Notes: a model not told the origin generated them from the letters alone. A DNA stretch of 64,000 nt from Deltaproteobacteria bacterium HGW-Deltaproteobacteria-13 (GCA_002840555.1 PHBJ01000009.1:1-64000); one strand, 5' to 3'; counted from the first letter of the stretch, positions 52,450-61,153 are shown. Numbers and translations are program-made.

Positions 52450-53847
52450 ATGGTGAATGTTATGATGCCTGATGATGTGTCAAAGATCCTTTCCCGTATG
52501 AGGCAGTACTTTAATTCCGGCCTGACCAGGCCCGTCTCTTTCCGGATCGAGCAACTGAAGAACCTGAAAAAAACGATCCGTTCTCATGAGGATGAAATCA
52601 TTCAGGCCCTGCGGATGGACATGAAAAAGCCGCCATTTGAATCCTATGCCAGTGAGATCGGTTTTCTGTATTTAGAGATCGAATATGCTATCCGTCATGT
52701 CCGGTCATGGGCGCGTCCCAAAAGAGTTTCCACTCCCGTTATCCATTTTCTATCCTCGAGTATGGTTCATCAGGAGCCGTATGGGGTTGCGCTCATCATC
52801 GGCCCCTGGAACTATCCGCTGCAGCTGGTCATTGCGCCGCTGATCGGCGCTATGGCCGCGGGAAACTGTGCTCTCATCAAACCCTCCGAGCTGGCCCCTG
52901 CCACCTCTTCGGTCATTAAGCGGATTGCCGAAGCGCAGTTCAACCCCGATTACATCAAAGTAATCGAAGGGGGCATCGATGTAACCCAGGATCTTCTCAC
53001 AGAGAAATTTGATTATATCTTCTATACAGGCGGGACGGCCGTCGGCCGGATCATCATGGAAGCAGCAGCGAAGCATCTTACACCGGTAACACTCGAACTG
53101 GGAGGAAAAAGTCCGTGCATCGTTGATCAAGAGACAAATCTTCATTACACGGTCAAGAGAATTGCCTGGGGAAAATTCTTTAATGCCGGACAGACATGTA
53201 TAGCGCCGGACTATTGTCTTGTACACGCGGCCATCAAAGAGGCTTTCTTGAAAGAGATGATAAGAACCCTGCTTTCCTTTTACGGTGAAGATCCTTCCCG
53301 GAGTCCCGACTATGCAAGAATCATCAATGAGAAACACTTTCAGAGGCTGGAGCGATTATTGAATGACGGTGAAAAAGTCTTCGGCGGCCGGAGGGATCGG
53401 ACAACACTTTACATGGCGCCGACGTTGATTGATCGGGTTACGCTTGAGGATAACATCATGAAGGAAGAAATATTTGGACCGCTGCTTCCTGTGATGAGCT
53501 ATGACCATCTTGATGATGCGATCACCATTGTAAACAGCCTTCCTCGTCCGCTGGCCTTATATTATTTTTCGGACAATAAGGCACACCAGCAGAAAGCCTT
53601 AAGCGAAATGACTTCGGGCGGAGGCTGTATCAATGACACCGTATCGCATATAGGAAGCCAGACCATGCCATTCGGCGGCGTCGGGAACAGCGGTATGGGG
53701 GCTTATCACGGCCGATATAGCTTTGACACCTTTTCTCATCCCAGAGGCATTTTAAAGCGCTCTAACTTATTTGATATGGCATTGCGCTATCCTCCCTATA
53801 AAAACAATGTCAAAATATTAAAATGGCTTTTCAGAATCATTGGATAA
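52450..53847 (+). CDS. Aldehyde dehydrogenase family 3-type
   Basis: 465 residues, length and motifs of ALDH3/fatty aldehyde dehydrogenase: GPWNYPLQLVIAPLIGAMAAG, FYTGGTAVGRIIMEAAA, catalytic Glu in LELGGKSPC, and catalytic Cys in NAGQTCIAPDYCLV. It oxidises aldehydes with NAD(P)+. The substrate is probably a fatty or aromatic aldehyde but cannot be fixed. AAGGA lies close to the ATG; ATG codons 12-15 bases further on are alternative starts. It is separated from the regulator by 96 bases. Confidence 0.93.
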   Translation: MVNVMMPDDVSKILSRMRQYFNSGLTRPVSFRIEQLKNLKKTIRSHEDEIIQALRMDMKKPPFESYASEIGFLYLEIEYAIRHVRSWARPKRVSTPVIHFLSSSMVHQEPYGVALIIGPWNYPLQLVIAPLIGAMAAGNCALIKPSELAPATSSVIKRIAEAQFNPDYIKVIEGGIDVTQDLLTEKFDYIFYTGGTAVGRIIMEAAAKHLTPVTLELGGKSPCIVDQETNLHYTVKRIAWGKFFNAGQTCIAPDYCLVHAAIKEAFLKEMIRTLLSFYGEDPSRSPDYARIINEKHFQRLERLLNDGEKVFGGRRDRTTLYMAPTLIDRVTLEDNIMKEEIFGPLLPVMSYDHLDDAITIVNSLPRPLALYYFSDNKAHQQKALSEMTSGGGCINDTVSHIGSQTMPFGGVGNSGMGAYHGRYSFDTFSHPRGILKRSNLFDMALRYPPYKNNVKILKWLFRIIG

Positions 53848-53904
53848 TTTGCGCCCCAAAAGTGTCAAAGAATAAACTATTCCCAGCGGAATCCAGGATT
53901 TCCG

Positions 53905-53946
53905 GCAAACCCTATCGCTTCCCAGGCGGTCGTCGATAGGGTTTGC
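53905..53946. other. Strong hairpin with a 13-bp perfect stem downstream of aldehyde dehydrogenase
   Basis: GCAAACCCTATCG (53905-53917) pairs with CGATAGGGTTTGC (53934-53946) with a 16-base loop. It is flanked by near-complementary GGAATCC and GGATTC (53888 and 53956 region). No T-run follows, so it is not a classical terminator. It may be a structured RNA end, a protein-binding site, or a repetitive element. The rest of the 278-base gap to 54126 shows no gene. Confidence 0.5.
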
Positions 53947-54125
53947 ACTCGCTGCCGGATTCAATTATTTATAACATTGCGCAAAACATCCAAATCAATA
54001 AAAATACATCATTCCAATCTATTGCAGTTAATGATAATGTTTTACGAATTATGGTAGGCGCGGAATTTCGGGAGCCTTTGTGGAAAAGGCTATGACCGGA
54101 ATGATAAGGGAAACTGAAACCGGCT

Positions 54126-55721
54126 ATGTTCAATAAGATAAATATTAGTCCATCAAAACAGATCCTGACCGTTTATATCTTTCTGACATTGATCACCCTT
54201 GCCGTTTTGGGGCAGGTCAATCAATTTAACTTCATCAATTTCGATGATAACGTCTATGTGACCCAGAACAGTCATGTCCAGGCAGGAATTTCGGCGGATG
54301 GCGTTCGTTGGGCGTTTGGCACCATCCATGCCGAATTCTGGCATCCTTTGACGTGGCTGTCATTGATGTTTGATTATCAGCTCTATGGCCCGAATGCCTC
54401 AGGTTTCCATCTCACCAATCTTATTTTGCATATCCTGAGCACGCTATTATTGTTCTGGCTTTTTAACCGCATGACGGGCGCCGTCTGGCGCAGTGCTTTT
54501 GTCGCGGCGCTTTTTGCGCTTCATCCTCTTCATGTGGAATCGGTTGCCTGGATTGCCGAACGCAAAGATGTCTTAAGCGCTTTTTTCTGGATGCTGACTT
54601 TATGCCTGTATGTCTATTACACGGAAAAGCCGGTTATCAAAAGATATCTGCTTGTTGTATTTGGCTTTGCCTGCGCTTTGATGAGCAAATCCATGGTTGT
54701 TACTCTCCCTGTGATAATGATTCTTTTGGATTACTGGCCGCTGAAACGTTTTGAATCGCAGAAAAGAAAAAAGAACCCGGTGTTATGGCAGTTGAAGGAA
54801 AAAATACCTCTTCTTGTTTTATCCGCGATTTCTTCCATGATCACGATTTATGCCCAATACAATCCGGCCGCAAAAAAATTATCTTTGGGTTCCCGGTTAG
54901 CCGAGGCGTCTGTTGCTTATGCAACTTATCTGGAAAAAACATTCTGGCCTCATGGTCTGGCGGTTTGTTATTCTTTTTGGGATCAGCTTTCCTTTTGGCG
55001 GATTTCCGGCTCTATGTTACTGATTTTAGTTATAAGCTTTGCCGTCATTATAACGGTCAAACGGCTGCCGTCTCTCTGTGTCGGATGGCTGTGGTATTTA
55101 ATAACGCTTCTGCCGGTTACCGGGATCATTAATGTAAGGGTGGAAAAACACACAATGGCTGACCGTTTTACTTATCTGCCTTTAATCGGTATAGGCATCA
55201 TGCTTGCCTGGGGCATTCCGCTTTTAATGAAACATGAAGCTATACGCAAAAAGATTTTATTCCCGGCGGCAATATCCGTATTAGCCGTTCTGTCGGTTTT
55301 AACGTGGCATCAATGCGGTTACTGGAAAAACAGTGTCGATCTTTTCAGCCATACTTTACGCGTAACCAGGGATAACTACAAAGCGCATAACAATCTTGCG
55401 GCCGCTCTGGCGGAAGAAGGTAAAACCGATGACGCGATTGACAACTACAATAAAGCTATTCAAATAAAACCTGATTATGCCGATGCTTACAATAACAGGG
55501 GCAATGTTTTCGCCACATTGGGTCAGCATCAACGCGCCATCGAGGATTATAGCGCGGCAATCCGCCTTCAATCCGATTATGTTTATGCCTATTACAACAG
55601 GGGAATTGCTTATTTTCGATACGGCGAAAATAAATCCGGCTGCGGTGACGCAAAAAAAGCCTGTGAATTAGGCGATTGCAAGATATTGGAAATTGCTCAG
55701 GACAATGGATTTTGCCGTTGA
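54126..55721 (+). CDS. TMTC-like membrane protein with C-terminal TPR repeats
   Basis: 531 residues. About nine to ten membrane helices precede a C-terminal TPR pair (KAHNNLAAALAEEGKTDDAI, YADAYNNRGNVFATLGQHQR, YVYAYYNRGIAYFRYGENKS). The first loop NFDDNVYV and the HPLHVESVAWIAERKDVL helix are the hallmark of the TMTC/GT-C superfamily, whose animal members transfer O-linked mannose. In bacteria the sugar and acceptor are unknown. A weak start site precedes ATG (GAAACCGGCT). It is flanked by a structured stem upstream and the helicase downstream. Confidence 0.85.
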   Translation: MFNKINISPSKQILTVYIFLTLITLAVLGQVNQFNFINFDDNVYVTQNSHVQAGISADGVRWAFGTIHAEFWHPLTWLSLMFDYQLYGPNASGFHLTNLILHILSTLLLFWLFNRMTGAVWRSAFVAALFALHPLHVESVAWIAERKDVLSAFFWMLTLCLYVYYTEKPVIKRYLLVVFGFACALMSKSMVVTLPVIMILLDYWPLKRFESQKRKKNPVLWQLKEKIPLLVLSAISSMITIYAQYNPAAKKLSLGSRLAEASVAYATYLEKTFWPHGLAVCYSFWDQLSFWRISGSMLLILVISFAVIITVKRLPSLCVGWLWYLITLLPVTGIINVRVEKHTMADRFTYLPLIGIGIMLAWGIPLLMKHEAIRKKILFPAAISVLAVLSVLTWHQCGYWKNSVDLFSHTLRVTRDNYKAHNNLAAALAEEGKTDDAIDNYNKAIQIKPDYADAYNNRGNVFATLGQHQRAIEDYSAAIRLQSDYVYAYYNRGIAYFRYGENKSGCGDAKKACELGDCKILEIAQDNGFCR

Positions 55722-55967
55722 TTGTTAAAAACGTCCATGCGGATTTTTTTTCATATCCTTTATGAAAGTCTCAGGCCGGCTAAAATGACGTTTTATTCGT
55801 CATGATGGCAAATGCGCTGATCATATTTCAAAATGACGCCAAATTCTTGAGCTTGCTTATTGGCGGAAAATGAACTAAGTTATCAAAGAACGTCAATTAT
55901 TAACTCTCATACTTAAACAATCACGTGATTTATAAGATTTTATTTTAAAAAGCGTTTCGGGGAGAAG
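55722..55967. other. Intergenic region before the helicase leader peptide
   Basis: 246 bases, AT-rich. A stem ATGACG/CGTCAT (55785-55790 and 55798-55803) lies early, and a T-run (about 55743-55751) follows the TMTC-like stop by some 20 bases with no strong stem before it. No protein-coding frame was seen. A promoter was not confidently located. Confidence 0.4.
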
Positions 55968-56030
55968 ATGTTTAGCTTCAGCATTGGCTGGTCACGTACG
56001 TTTCCGATTAAAAAAGAACAGGATAAATAA
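55968..56030 (+). CDS. Possible leader peptide coupled to the DEAD-box helicase
   Basis: A 20-codon frame begins at an ATG directly after GGGGAGA and ends with TAA whose last base starts the helicase ATG (TAATG). The peptide begins MFSFSIGWSR and ends KKEQDK. The helicase itself has no good ribosome site within this overlap apart from AACAGGAT, so its translation would depend on termination of the leader. A long structured leader is known for cold-shock helicases. Whether this peptide is made is unproven. Confidence 0.55.
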   Translation: MFSFSIGWSRTFPIKKEQDK

Positions 56031-57763
56031 TGAAGAACAAAGAAATGACATTTAAAGAATTAGAAATAGACAACAGAATTCTAAAGGCGATTACGGAACT
56101 GGGTTTCGAAAGACCGATGCCGGTTCAGCAGGAGGTCATTCCTTTTTTGCTGGGCGATACGAGAGACCTGGTCGCTCTGGCCCATACGGGAACGGGGAAA
56201 ACCGCCGCCTTCGGCATACCGGTCATTCAACAGATTGATTCGGCCTCCCTGCAGACCCAGGCACTCGTCCTGGCTCCAACCCGCGAGCTTTGCATGCAGA
56301 TAACGGAAGATTTAAACCGCTATGCCAAATACATTGATCATTTGAATATCGTCGCAATCTATGGCGGCGCCAATATTATGGTCCAGATCAAGCAGGTGGG
56401 AAAAGGGGCGCAGATTGTCGTAGCGACACCCGGCAGAATGCTGGATATGTTGAAAAGAAAAAAAGTTAACGTGTCCGCCATCCGATGGCTCGTGCTGGAC
56501 GAAGCGGATGAAATGCTGAACATGGGATTCAAGGAGGAACTGAACGAGGTGCTGGCCGGTACGCCGGAGGATAAAAGAGTGCTGTTATTTTCCGCCACAA
56601 TGCCCCGGGAAATTGAAAATATAGCCAGAAGCTACATGAAGACCCCGCGGGAGATTACCGTCGGTTCCAGGGATACCACGGCGGAAAATGTTCACCATCA
56701 GTATTACGTGGTGCATGCCAAAGACAGATATATAGCGCTCAAGAGGATTGCCGATTATTATCCGGATATCTACGCGATCATTTTTTGCCGCACAAAAATA
56801 GAAACTCAGGAAGTCGCCGATAAGCTTATTAAAGACGGTTATAATGCGGACGCCCTGCATGGCGATCTTTCGCAGGCGCAAAGAGACAGCGTCATGAACC
56901 GCTTCCGGAGTAAGAATTTGCAGATGCTCGTGGCCACGGACGTCGCGGCCCGCGGCATTGACGTGGTCGATCTGACGCATATCATCAATTACAACCTCCC
57001 CGACGATATCGAAAACTATACCCACCGCAGCGGGCGCACCGGCAGGGCCGGAAAATCCGGCATTTCAATTCTTATCGTTAATTTAAAAGAAGTGTATCGC
57101 GTCAGACACATTGAAAAACAGATCGGCAAGAAATTTCTGGCCGTCAGGATTCCGACAGGGCCCGAGGTCTGTGAAAAACAACTGATCCATCTGGTCGAAA
57201 AACTTAAGAACACGGAGATTCAGTATGACCAAATCGGTCCCTTTCTGCCGGCCGCTTATGAACAGTTGAAATCGCTTAGCAAGGAGGAAATCATTCAGCG
57301 CTTCATTTCCACGGAGTTCAACCGCTTCCTGAGCTATTACCGGAAAGCTGCCGACATAAACGTGGAAATAAAAAAAGAGAGCAAAGCAGATATCCCTCAT
57401 CGTTCCGGGGGAAAATCCGCAGAAGATAAAGGTTTAGTCCGCTTATTTATAAATCTGGGGCAGATGGAGAAATTCAATTCCCAGAAGCTGAAAGCTTATC
57501 TGCAGGAGACTGTCAATATCGCCGGCTTCCATGTCTCCAATGTTGAAGTGACGCGCTGTAATTCTTACTTTGAAGTGGGCGCTCAATTTGTGGAAATTCT
57601 TATCGCCAAATTCAAAAAAGAAAAATTTCAAAATCGGCGCGTGCAGATTGATTATGCCGGGAAACCCACGCGAAACAATTATAAGGAAAGAGGCTATCAG
57701 GGTCGAAAAAGATCCGTCGAATCATTTTTCTTTGATAAAAGAAATAAAAGACGCGGCCGGTAG
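56030..57763 (+). CDS. DEAD-box ATP-dependent RNA helicase (DeaD/CsdA type)
   Basis: 577 residues. Helicase motifs in order: AHTGTGKT (I), PTRELCMQI (Ia), DEAD (II), SATMP (III), then HRSGRTGRAG (VI). The C-terminal region (GLVRLFINLGQMEK and onwards to YFEVGAQ) matches the DbpA RNA-binding domain. The basic tail is RRGR. It remodels structured RNA, often in ribosome assembly or cold adaptation. It begins at a TAATG overlap with a 20-codon leader and ends before tandem small hairpins. Confidence 0.95.
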   Translation: MKNKEMTFKELEIDNRILKAITELGFERPMPVQQEVIPFLLGDTRDLVALAHTGTGKTAAFGIPVIQQIDSASLQTQALVLAPTRELCMQITEDLNRYAKYIDHLNIVAIYGGANIMVQIKQVGKGAQIVVATPGRMLDMLKRKKVNVSAIRWLVLDEADEMLNMGFKEELNEVLAGTPEDKRVLLFSATMPREIENIARSYMKTPREITVGSRDTTAENVHHQYYVVHAKDRYIALKRIADYYPDIYAIIFCRTKIETQEVADKLIKDGYNADALHGDLSQAQRDSVMNRFRSKNLQMLVATDVAARGIDVVDLTHIINYNLPDDIENYTHRSGRTGRAGKSGISILIVNLKEVYRVRHIEKQIGKKFLAVRIPTGPEVCEKQLIHLVEKLKNTEIQYDQIGPFLPAAYEQLKSLSKEEIIQRFISTEFNRFLSYYRKAADINVEIKKESKADIPHRSGGKSAEDKGLVRLFINLGQMEKFNSQKLKAYLQETVNIAGFHVSNVEVTRCNSYFEVGAQFVEILIAKFKKEKFQNRRVQIDYAGKPTRNNYKERGYQGRKRSVESFFFDKRNKRRGR

Positions 57764-57799
57764 CCAACTGCCTGATCATTGCGAAGCGAGCCTTACGCA

Positions 57800-57836
57800 C
57801 TGAGGTAAACTCAGGGTTTGGCAAATCAACGATTTG
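57800..57836 (+). other. Two tandem short hairpins downstream of the helicase
   Basis: CTGAG (57800-57804) and CTCAG (57810-57814) form a 5-bp stem. CAAATC (57822-57827) and GATTTG (57831-57836) form a 6-bp stem with a 3-base loop. There is no T-run after them. They may be the 3' end structure of the helicase message. The rest of 57764-57992 contains no gene. Confidence 0.35.
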
Positions 57837-57992
57837 TCTTGTGGAGAACTCCCGTACGGTAAAAAATATTGGCATATTTTAGAAATTATATTATAAATTA
57901 GACAAGAATAGGTCGATGGTCATAGCGTTAACAAATCAATCATTAAATATCATTTAATAATCTTTTAACTCATCGGAAGGGAGGATGAAAAA

Positions 57993-58529
57993 ATGATCGG
58001 AGAAAAAATCAGGGATGCCATGAATGATCAGATTAAGCATGAACTTGAGTCTTTTTATATTTATTTGTCGATGGTTGCCTACTTTCACGAAGAGGGTCTT
58101 GACGGTATGGCGCACTGGATGCGCTGTCAGGCTCACGAGGAGATGATTCACGCCATGAAATTTTACGACCATATTATTGATCGTGGCGGCACCGTCAAGC
58201 TGCTGGATTTAAAACAGATCAAAACAACATGGAAGAAACCTCTGGAAGCCTGGCAGGATGCCTATGAACATGAAAAGTTCATTACCGGCAAAATTAATAA
58301 TTTAACGAAAATATCGCGTGCAGAGAACGACTATACCTCCGAGCCTCTGCTGTCCTGGTTTCTCAATGAGCAGATTGAAGAAGAAAAAAATACGGAAAAA
58401 GTCTCCCGCGAATTGAAGATGGTGGAAACATCGAAAGAAGGCATTCTGATGCTGGACAGGGAATTAGCGGCGCGTATCTTTACCGCGGGATCACCGCTTG
58501 ATCCGGTCGCCTACAATGTTGCTCCCTGA
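57993..58529 (+). CDS. Bacterial non-haem ferritin, copy 2
   Basis: 178 residues, about 82% identical by eye to the ferritin at 31377, with the same length, ferroxidase motifs (HELESFYIYLS, HEEMIHAMKF, NEQIEEEKN) and the same end (ITAGSPLDP-like). GGGAGGATG lies before the ATG. No copy of the bipartite promoter element is seen upstream, so it is likely regulated differently from copy 1. A recent duplication or transfer is inferred from the similarity. Confidence 0.95.
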   Translation: MIGEKIRDAMNDQIKHELESFYIYLSMVAYFHEEGLDGMAHWMRCQAHEEMIHAMKFYDHIIDRGGTVKLLDLKQIKTTWKKPLEAWQDAYEHEKFITGKINNLTKISRAENDYTSEPLLSWFLNEQIEEEKNTEKVSRELKMVETSKEGILMLDRELAARIFTAGSPLDPVAYNVAP

Positions 58530-58557
58530 TCCGGCGGGTCGTGATGACTTTAAATAG

Positions 58558-58586
58558 TTGACAGGCGGAGGGAACTCCCCTATATT
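58558..58586 (+). promoter_or_regulatory. Near-consensus sigma70 promoter for the secreted four-cysteine protein
   Basis: TTGACA (58558-58563), 17 bases, TATATT (58581-58586). The spacer contains GGAG-GGAA-CTCC, a short inverted repeat that could be an operator. Transcription would begin near 58593, about 70 bases before the start codon at 58664. The promoter starts 29 bases after the ferritin stop. Confidence 0.75.
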
Positions 58587-58663
58587 TGACATGCAGGATA
58601 GTAATGTATCACCCACGGAGGGGTTTGCCTTCCTGTAAATCCAAATGAGTTATGGAGTGTAAA

Positions 58664-59278
58664 ATGAAAAAATCAAGTAAAGTCTTATCTGTAATTCTAA
58701 CAACGTTAATTCTTCTCGTTGCTTTTTCGTCGGCCGGTCTTGCTGTGACCAAACAATCCGTGCCGAGCCCGGTAAATAACATGAATGTGCTTCAACCGCC
58801 CGGAGGCAATTTTGCGATTTGCATGGATCCTGCCGTAAAAAATTTCAACATTACAAAGTCATTATCCGGCAATGTCGCGACATTCACAATGTCCGGCCAG
58901 ATATGCAACAATGGACCCGGCGATTGGAATAAACCTGACAATATGCTTGAGGCAAATTTTGCCGTATACAATGGATATGCTCCACAGTTCAGCTATGCCG
59001 CGGGCGGTAATCCGAAGTTTTTCAAACAGACCGTCGGGCCGGTTTTAAAGAAAAATCAATGCATGTCTTTTACCCAAACCTATACACGGGATAAAGTTCT
59101 TCATTGGGGGTTCAGTGAGAACAAAGCGACTGAGAGGCAAATGAAGCTGATGTTTGAATTTTATGTCCGCGATGCAAAAGGTTTGATTGGCGTGGGAGCA
59201 CAGCCGAAGGCTCTTGATTGTAATTTAAATAACAATCTCTCTTCCCAAACCTTTGAAATGATGATCAGCACCCCATAA
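58664..59278 (+). CDS. Secreted protein of unknown function with four cysteines
   Basis: About 204 residues from the ATG following GGAG at a good distance. An ATG 12 bases upstream is in frame but less supported. A signal peptide (VLSVILTTLILLVAFSSAGLA) is followed by a beta-rich domain with four cysteines, in FAICMDPA, GQICNNG, KNQCMSF and ALDCNLN. They could make two disulfides. No known domain is recognised. It has its own near-consensus promoter and a strong terminator, so it is monocistronic and probably well expressed. Confidence 0.7.
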   Translation: MKKSSKVLSVILTTLILLVAFSSAGLAVTKQSVPSPVNNMNVLQPPGGNFAICMDPAVKNFNITKSLSGNVATFTMSGQICNNGPGDWNKPDNMLEANFAVYNGYAPQFSYAAGGNPKFFKQTVGPVLKKNQCMSFTQTYTRDKVLHWGFSENKATERQMKLMFEFYVRDAKGLIGVGAQPKALDCNLNNNLSSQTFEMMISTP

Positions 59279-59303
59279 TCCCGGGCTTGCTAAAACTGTA
59301 AAC

Positions 59304-59340
59304 AAAGACCTCTTAAAGTAATTTAAGGGGTCTTTTATTT
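59304..59340 (+). terminator. Rho-independent terminator after the secreted protein
   Basis: AAAGACCTCTTAAA (59304-59317) pairs with TTTAAGGGGTCTTT (59322-59335) with one G-T wobble and a GTAA loop, and a T-rich tail follows. It ends the secreted-protein transcript just before the minus-strand genes. Confidence 0.9.
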
Positions 59341-59377
59341 TTCTCTTCTTTGCACCACGGGCTCATGACGATAATGT

Positions 59378-59941
59378 TTACAGTGTAATTTCGCAGTGAT
59401 CCGAGAATCCGGCGGGCGGCACGCCCATAGCCTGCAGCAGTCTTGCCCAGTAATTGACCTGCGCGGCGGTGCCGGCCAGAATCACGATTTCCCTTTCGGT
59501 AAAATTAGCCTTCAATTTATCGATAAAGTCCGGCGGAAAAAGTAATGGCGTTTGGGAAATTAAAACGGCGTATTCCATCGCAATAATTTCCCGCACGGAA
59601 AATGTGCGCACCTCTGCAATATCAATTTTTCTCTGCAGAGCCGAAAGCTCTTCGGGGGTGATTCCAAATTGATCGTAATCATAAGAATTCATGTCGATGC
59701 AGAAAGGACAGGCGACGGTAAAAGACGTCCGCAGCCGGACCAGTTTGAGGATGCGTTTATCCAATGTTTTATCTTGGTGGGCGACCAGGGCTTCCATGAT
59801 GCCGGAACTGATAGCTGTTTTGGGATACCAGGCGAGCAGTTTGCCGGGCAGAAGATCGCGGCCGGTTATTTTTTTAGAAATCCAGATGCCAATCCTCAAA
59901 TAAAATGGAATGGACTTTGGCGGTTCTATAAAGGCTTTCAA
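59378..59941 (-). CDS. Carboxymuconolactone decarboxylase (AhpD-like) family protein
   Basis: 187 residues, all-helical, with the AhpD-type redox motif in VACPFCIDMN (C-x2-C) preceded by LRTSF and followed by Y-x-Y-D. It lacks the His that follows the CxxC in AhpD itself. Family members act as peroxidase partners or decarboxylases. The function here is uncertain. AAGGAGGTC precedes the ATG. It lies 66 bases downstream of hypE on the same strand and may be part of the same transcript. Confidence 0.82.
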   Translation of the reverse strand: MKAFIEPPKSIPFYLRIGIWISKKITGRDLLPGKLLAWYPKTAISSGIMEALVAHQDKTLDKRILKLVRLRTSFTVACPFCIDMNSYDYDQFGITPEELSALQRKIDIAEVRTFSVREIIAMEYAVLISQTPLLFPPDFIDKLKANFTEREIVILAGTAAQVNYWARLLQAMGVPPAGFSDHCEITL

Positions 59942-60007
59942 CGTGACCTCCTTAATATTGAGATTGCCACACGGCGCCTTCGCGTGAATGATACCGCTGT
60001 TTTTATG

Positions 60008-61018
60008 CTAGCAGATTCTGGGCACCAGTTCGCCTGTGGGCAGATCAACAATGCGTTCGCCGCCGATGGACGTTTTGAGCACGACTCGCCCCTGAGCGGC
60101 ACGGCTTACACTGCCGATGATCGCGGCATGATGTCCATATTTATGGCCGTGCATGGCCGCAAGCACAGCTTGAGCTTCAACGGCCGGACAAAACAAAATC
60201 ATTTTGCCTTCGTTGGCCAGAAAAAGCGGATCGAGTCCGAGGATTTCACAAACGCCCCGGACATTGTCCTGTACGGGAATGCTGCGCTCATTGACATCGA
60301 TGCGCACTTGCGCGCTTTTGGCGATTTCCGCCAGAATCGCGCCCAGGCCGCCGCGCGTTGCGTCCCGCATGCAATGGATGTTGGGGCTGGCTTTTAATAC
60401 ACCGGCGATTAGATCATTAAGCGGGGCGGAATCGGACAGAATTTCCGCGGTCAGCCCCAGATTTTCTCTGCTCTTCATGATCGCCGCTCCGTGGTCGCCG
60501 ATCGTGCCGTTTAATATGACGACATCGCCCGGTTGAATATTTTTTACAGCCAGCAAGCCCGGATATTCCACAAGGCCGATGCCGGAGGTATTGATGAAGA
60601 TTCCATCGACCGCGCCGCGGGTGACGACTTTGGTATCGCCGGTGACAATATTAACATTGGCTTCAGCGGCCGCCTTTGCCATCGTTTGAATAATGGTTTC
60701 CAATGAATCGAACGGAAAGCCTTCTTCCAGGATAAAGCCGCAGCTCAGATAGAGCGGTTTGCCGCCGCAGACGGAAAGATCGTTGACGGTTCCATGCACA
60801 GCCAGAGAGCCGATGTTGCCGCCGGGAAAGAAGACGGGGCTGACAACATACGAGTCGGTGGTGAAGCAAAGTTTCTGGTTTCCGATCGTGAGTACGGCGC
60901 TGTCTTCGAGCCTCTCCAGATAGGGATTTTTGAAATGGGGTAGAAAATATTCGGCAATAAGTTCGTTGGATAAAAGTCCGCCGCCGCCATGTTCCAGAAG
61001 TATTTTGTCGTATTTCAT
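60008..61018 (-). CDS. hypE: Hydrogenase maturation protein HypE
   Basis: 336 residues. It has the AIR-synthase fold with LEHGGGGLLSNELI at the start, GTVNDLSVCGGKPLYLSCGF, IVTGDTKVVTRGAVDG and the conserved C-terminal Cys in the end LVPRIC. HypE accepts the carbamoyl group from HypF on that Cys and dehydrates it to cyanide for the [NiFe] active site. It lies 135 bases after hypF, in a gap that contains two inverted repeats. Confidence 0.95.
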   Translation of the reverse strand: MKYDKILLEHGGGGLLSNELIAEYFLPHFKNPYLERLEDSAVLTIGNQKLCFTTDSYVVSPVFFPGGNIGSLAVHGTVNDLSVCGGKPLYLSCGFILEEGFPFDSLETIIQTMAKAAAEANVNIVTGDTKVVTRGAVDGIFINTSGIGLVEYPGLLAVKNIQPGDVVILNGTIGDHGAAIMKSRENLGLTAEILSDSAPLNDLIAGVLKASPNIHCMRDATRGGLGAILAEIAKSAQVRIDVNERSIPVQDNVRGVCEILGLDPLFLANEGKMILFCPAVEAQAVLAAMHGHKYGHHAAIIGSVSRAAQGRVVLKTSIGGERIVDLPTGELVPRIC

Positions 61019-61052
61019 TCGAGTAACCTTTCTTGATTTTATTCTTTTGTTT

Positions 61053-61131
61053 CCCCCTTAATAAAGGGGGATGAAAGGGGGATTTTTTTTTATGAAATCC
61101 TCCCCAACCCTTCTTTAAGAAAGGAGGGGGA
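61053..61131. repeat. Pair of inverted-repeat blocks between hypF and hypE
   Basis: CCCCCTT (61053-61059) and AAGGGGG (61064-61070) form a stem with a 4-base loop. A second block has CCTCCCC (61099-61105) facing GGAGGGGG (61123-61131) around TTCTTTAAGAA. Repeats of the forms CCCCCTT/AAGGGGG are common in intergenic gaps of many bacteria. They interrupt the otherwise compact hyp gene order and could terminate or slow transcription into hypE. No gene is seen here. Confidence 0.55.
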
Positions 61132-61153
61132 TGAAATATATTTTTTTATATCC

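Noticed and set aside
54049-54056. TGGTAG before the TMTC-like gene as a further copy of the bipartite element
   Set aside because: No CTAC arm at the right spacing and no GTATTG downstream.
58586-58610. Second TTGACA (58586) as the promoter -35 of the secreted-protein gene
   Set aside because: No acceptable -10 hexamer at 15-19 bases, whereas the TTGACA at 58558 has TATATT at 17.
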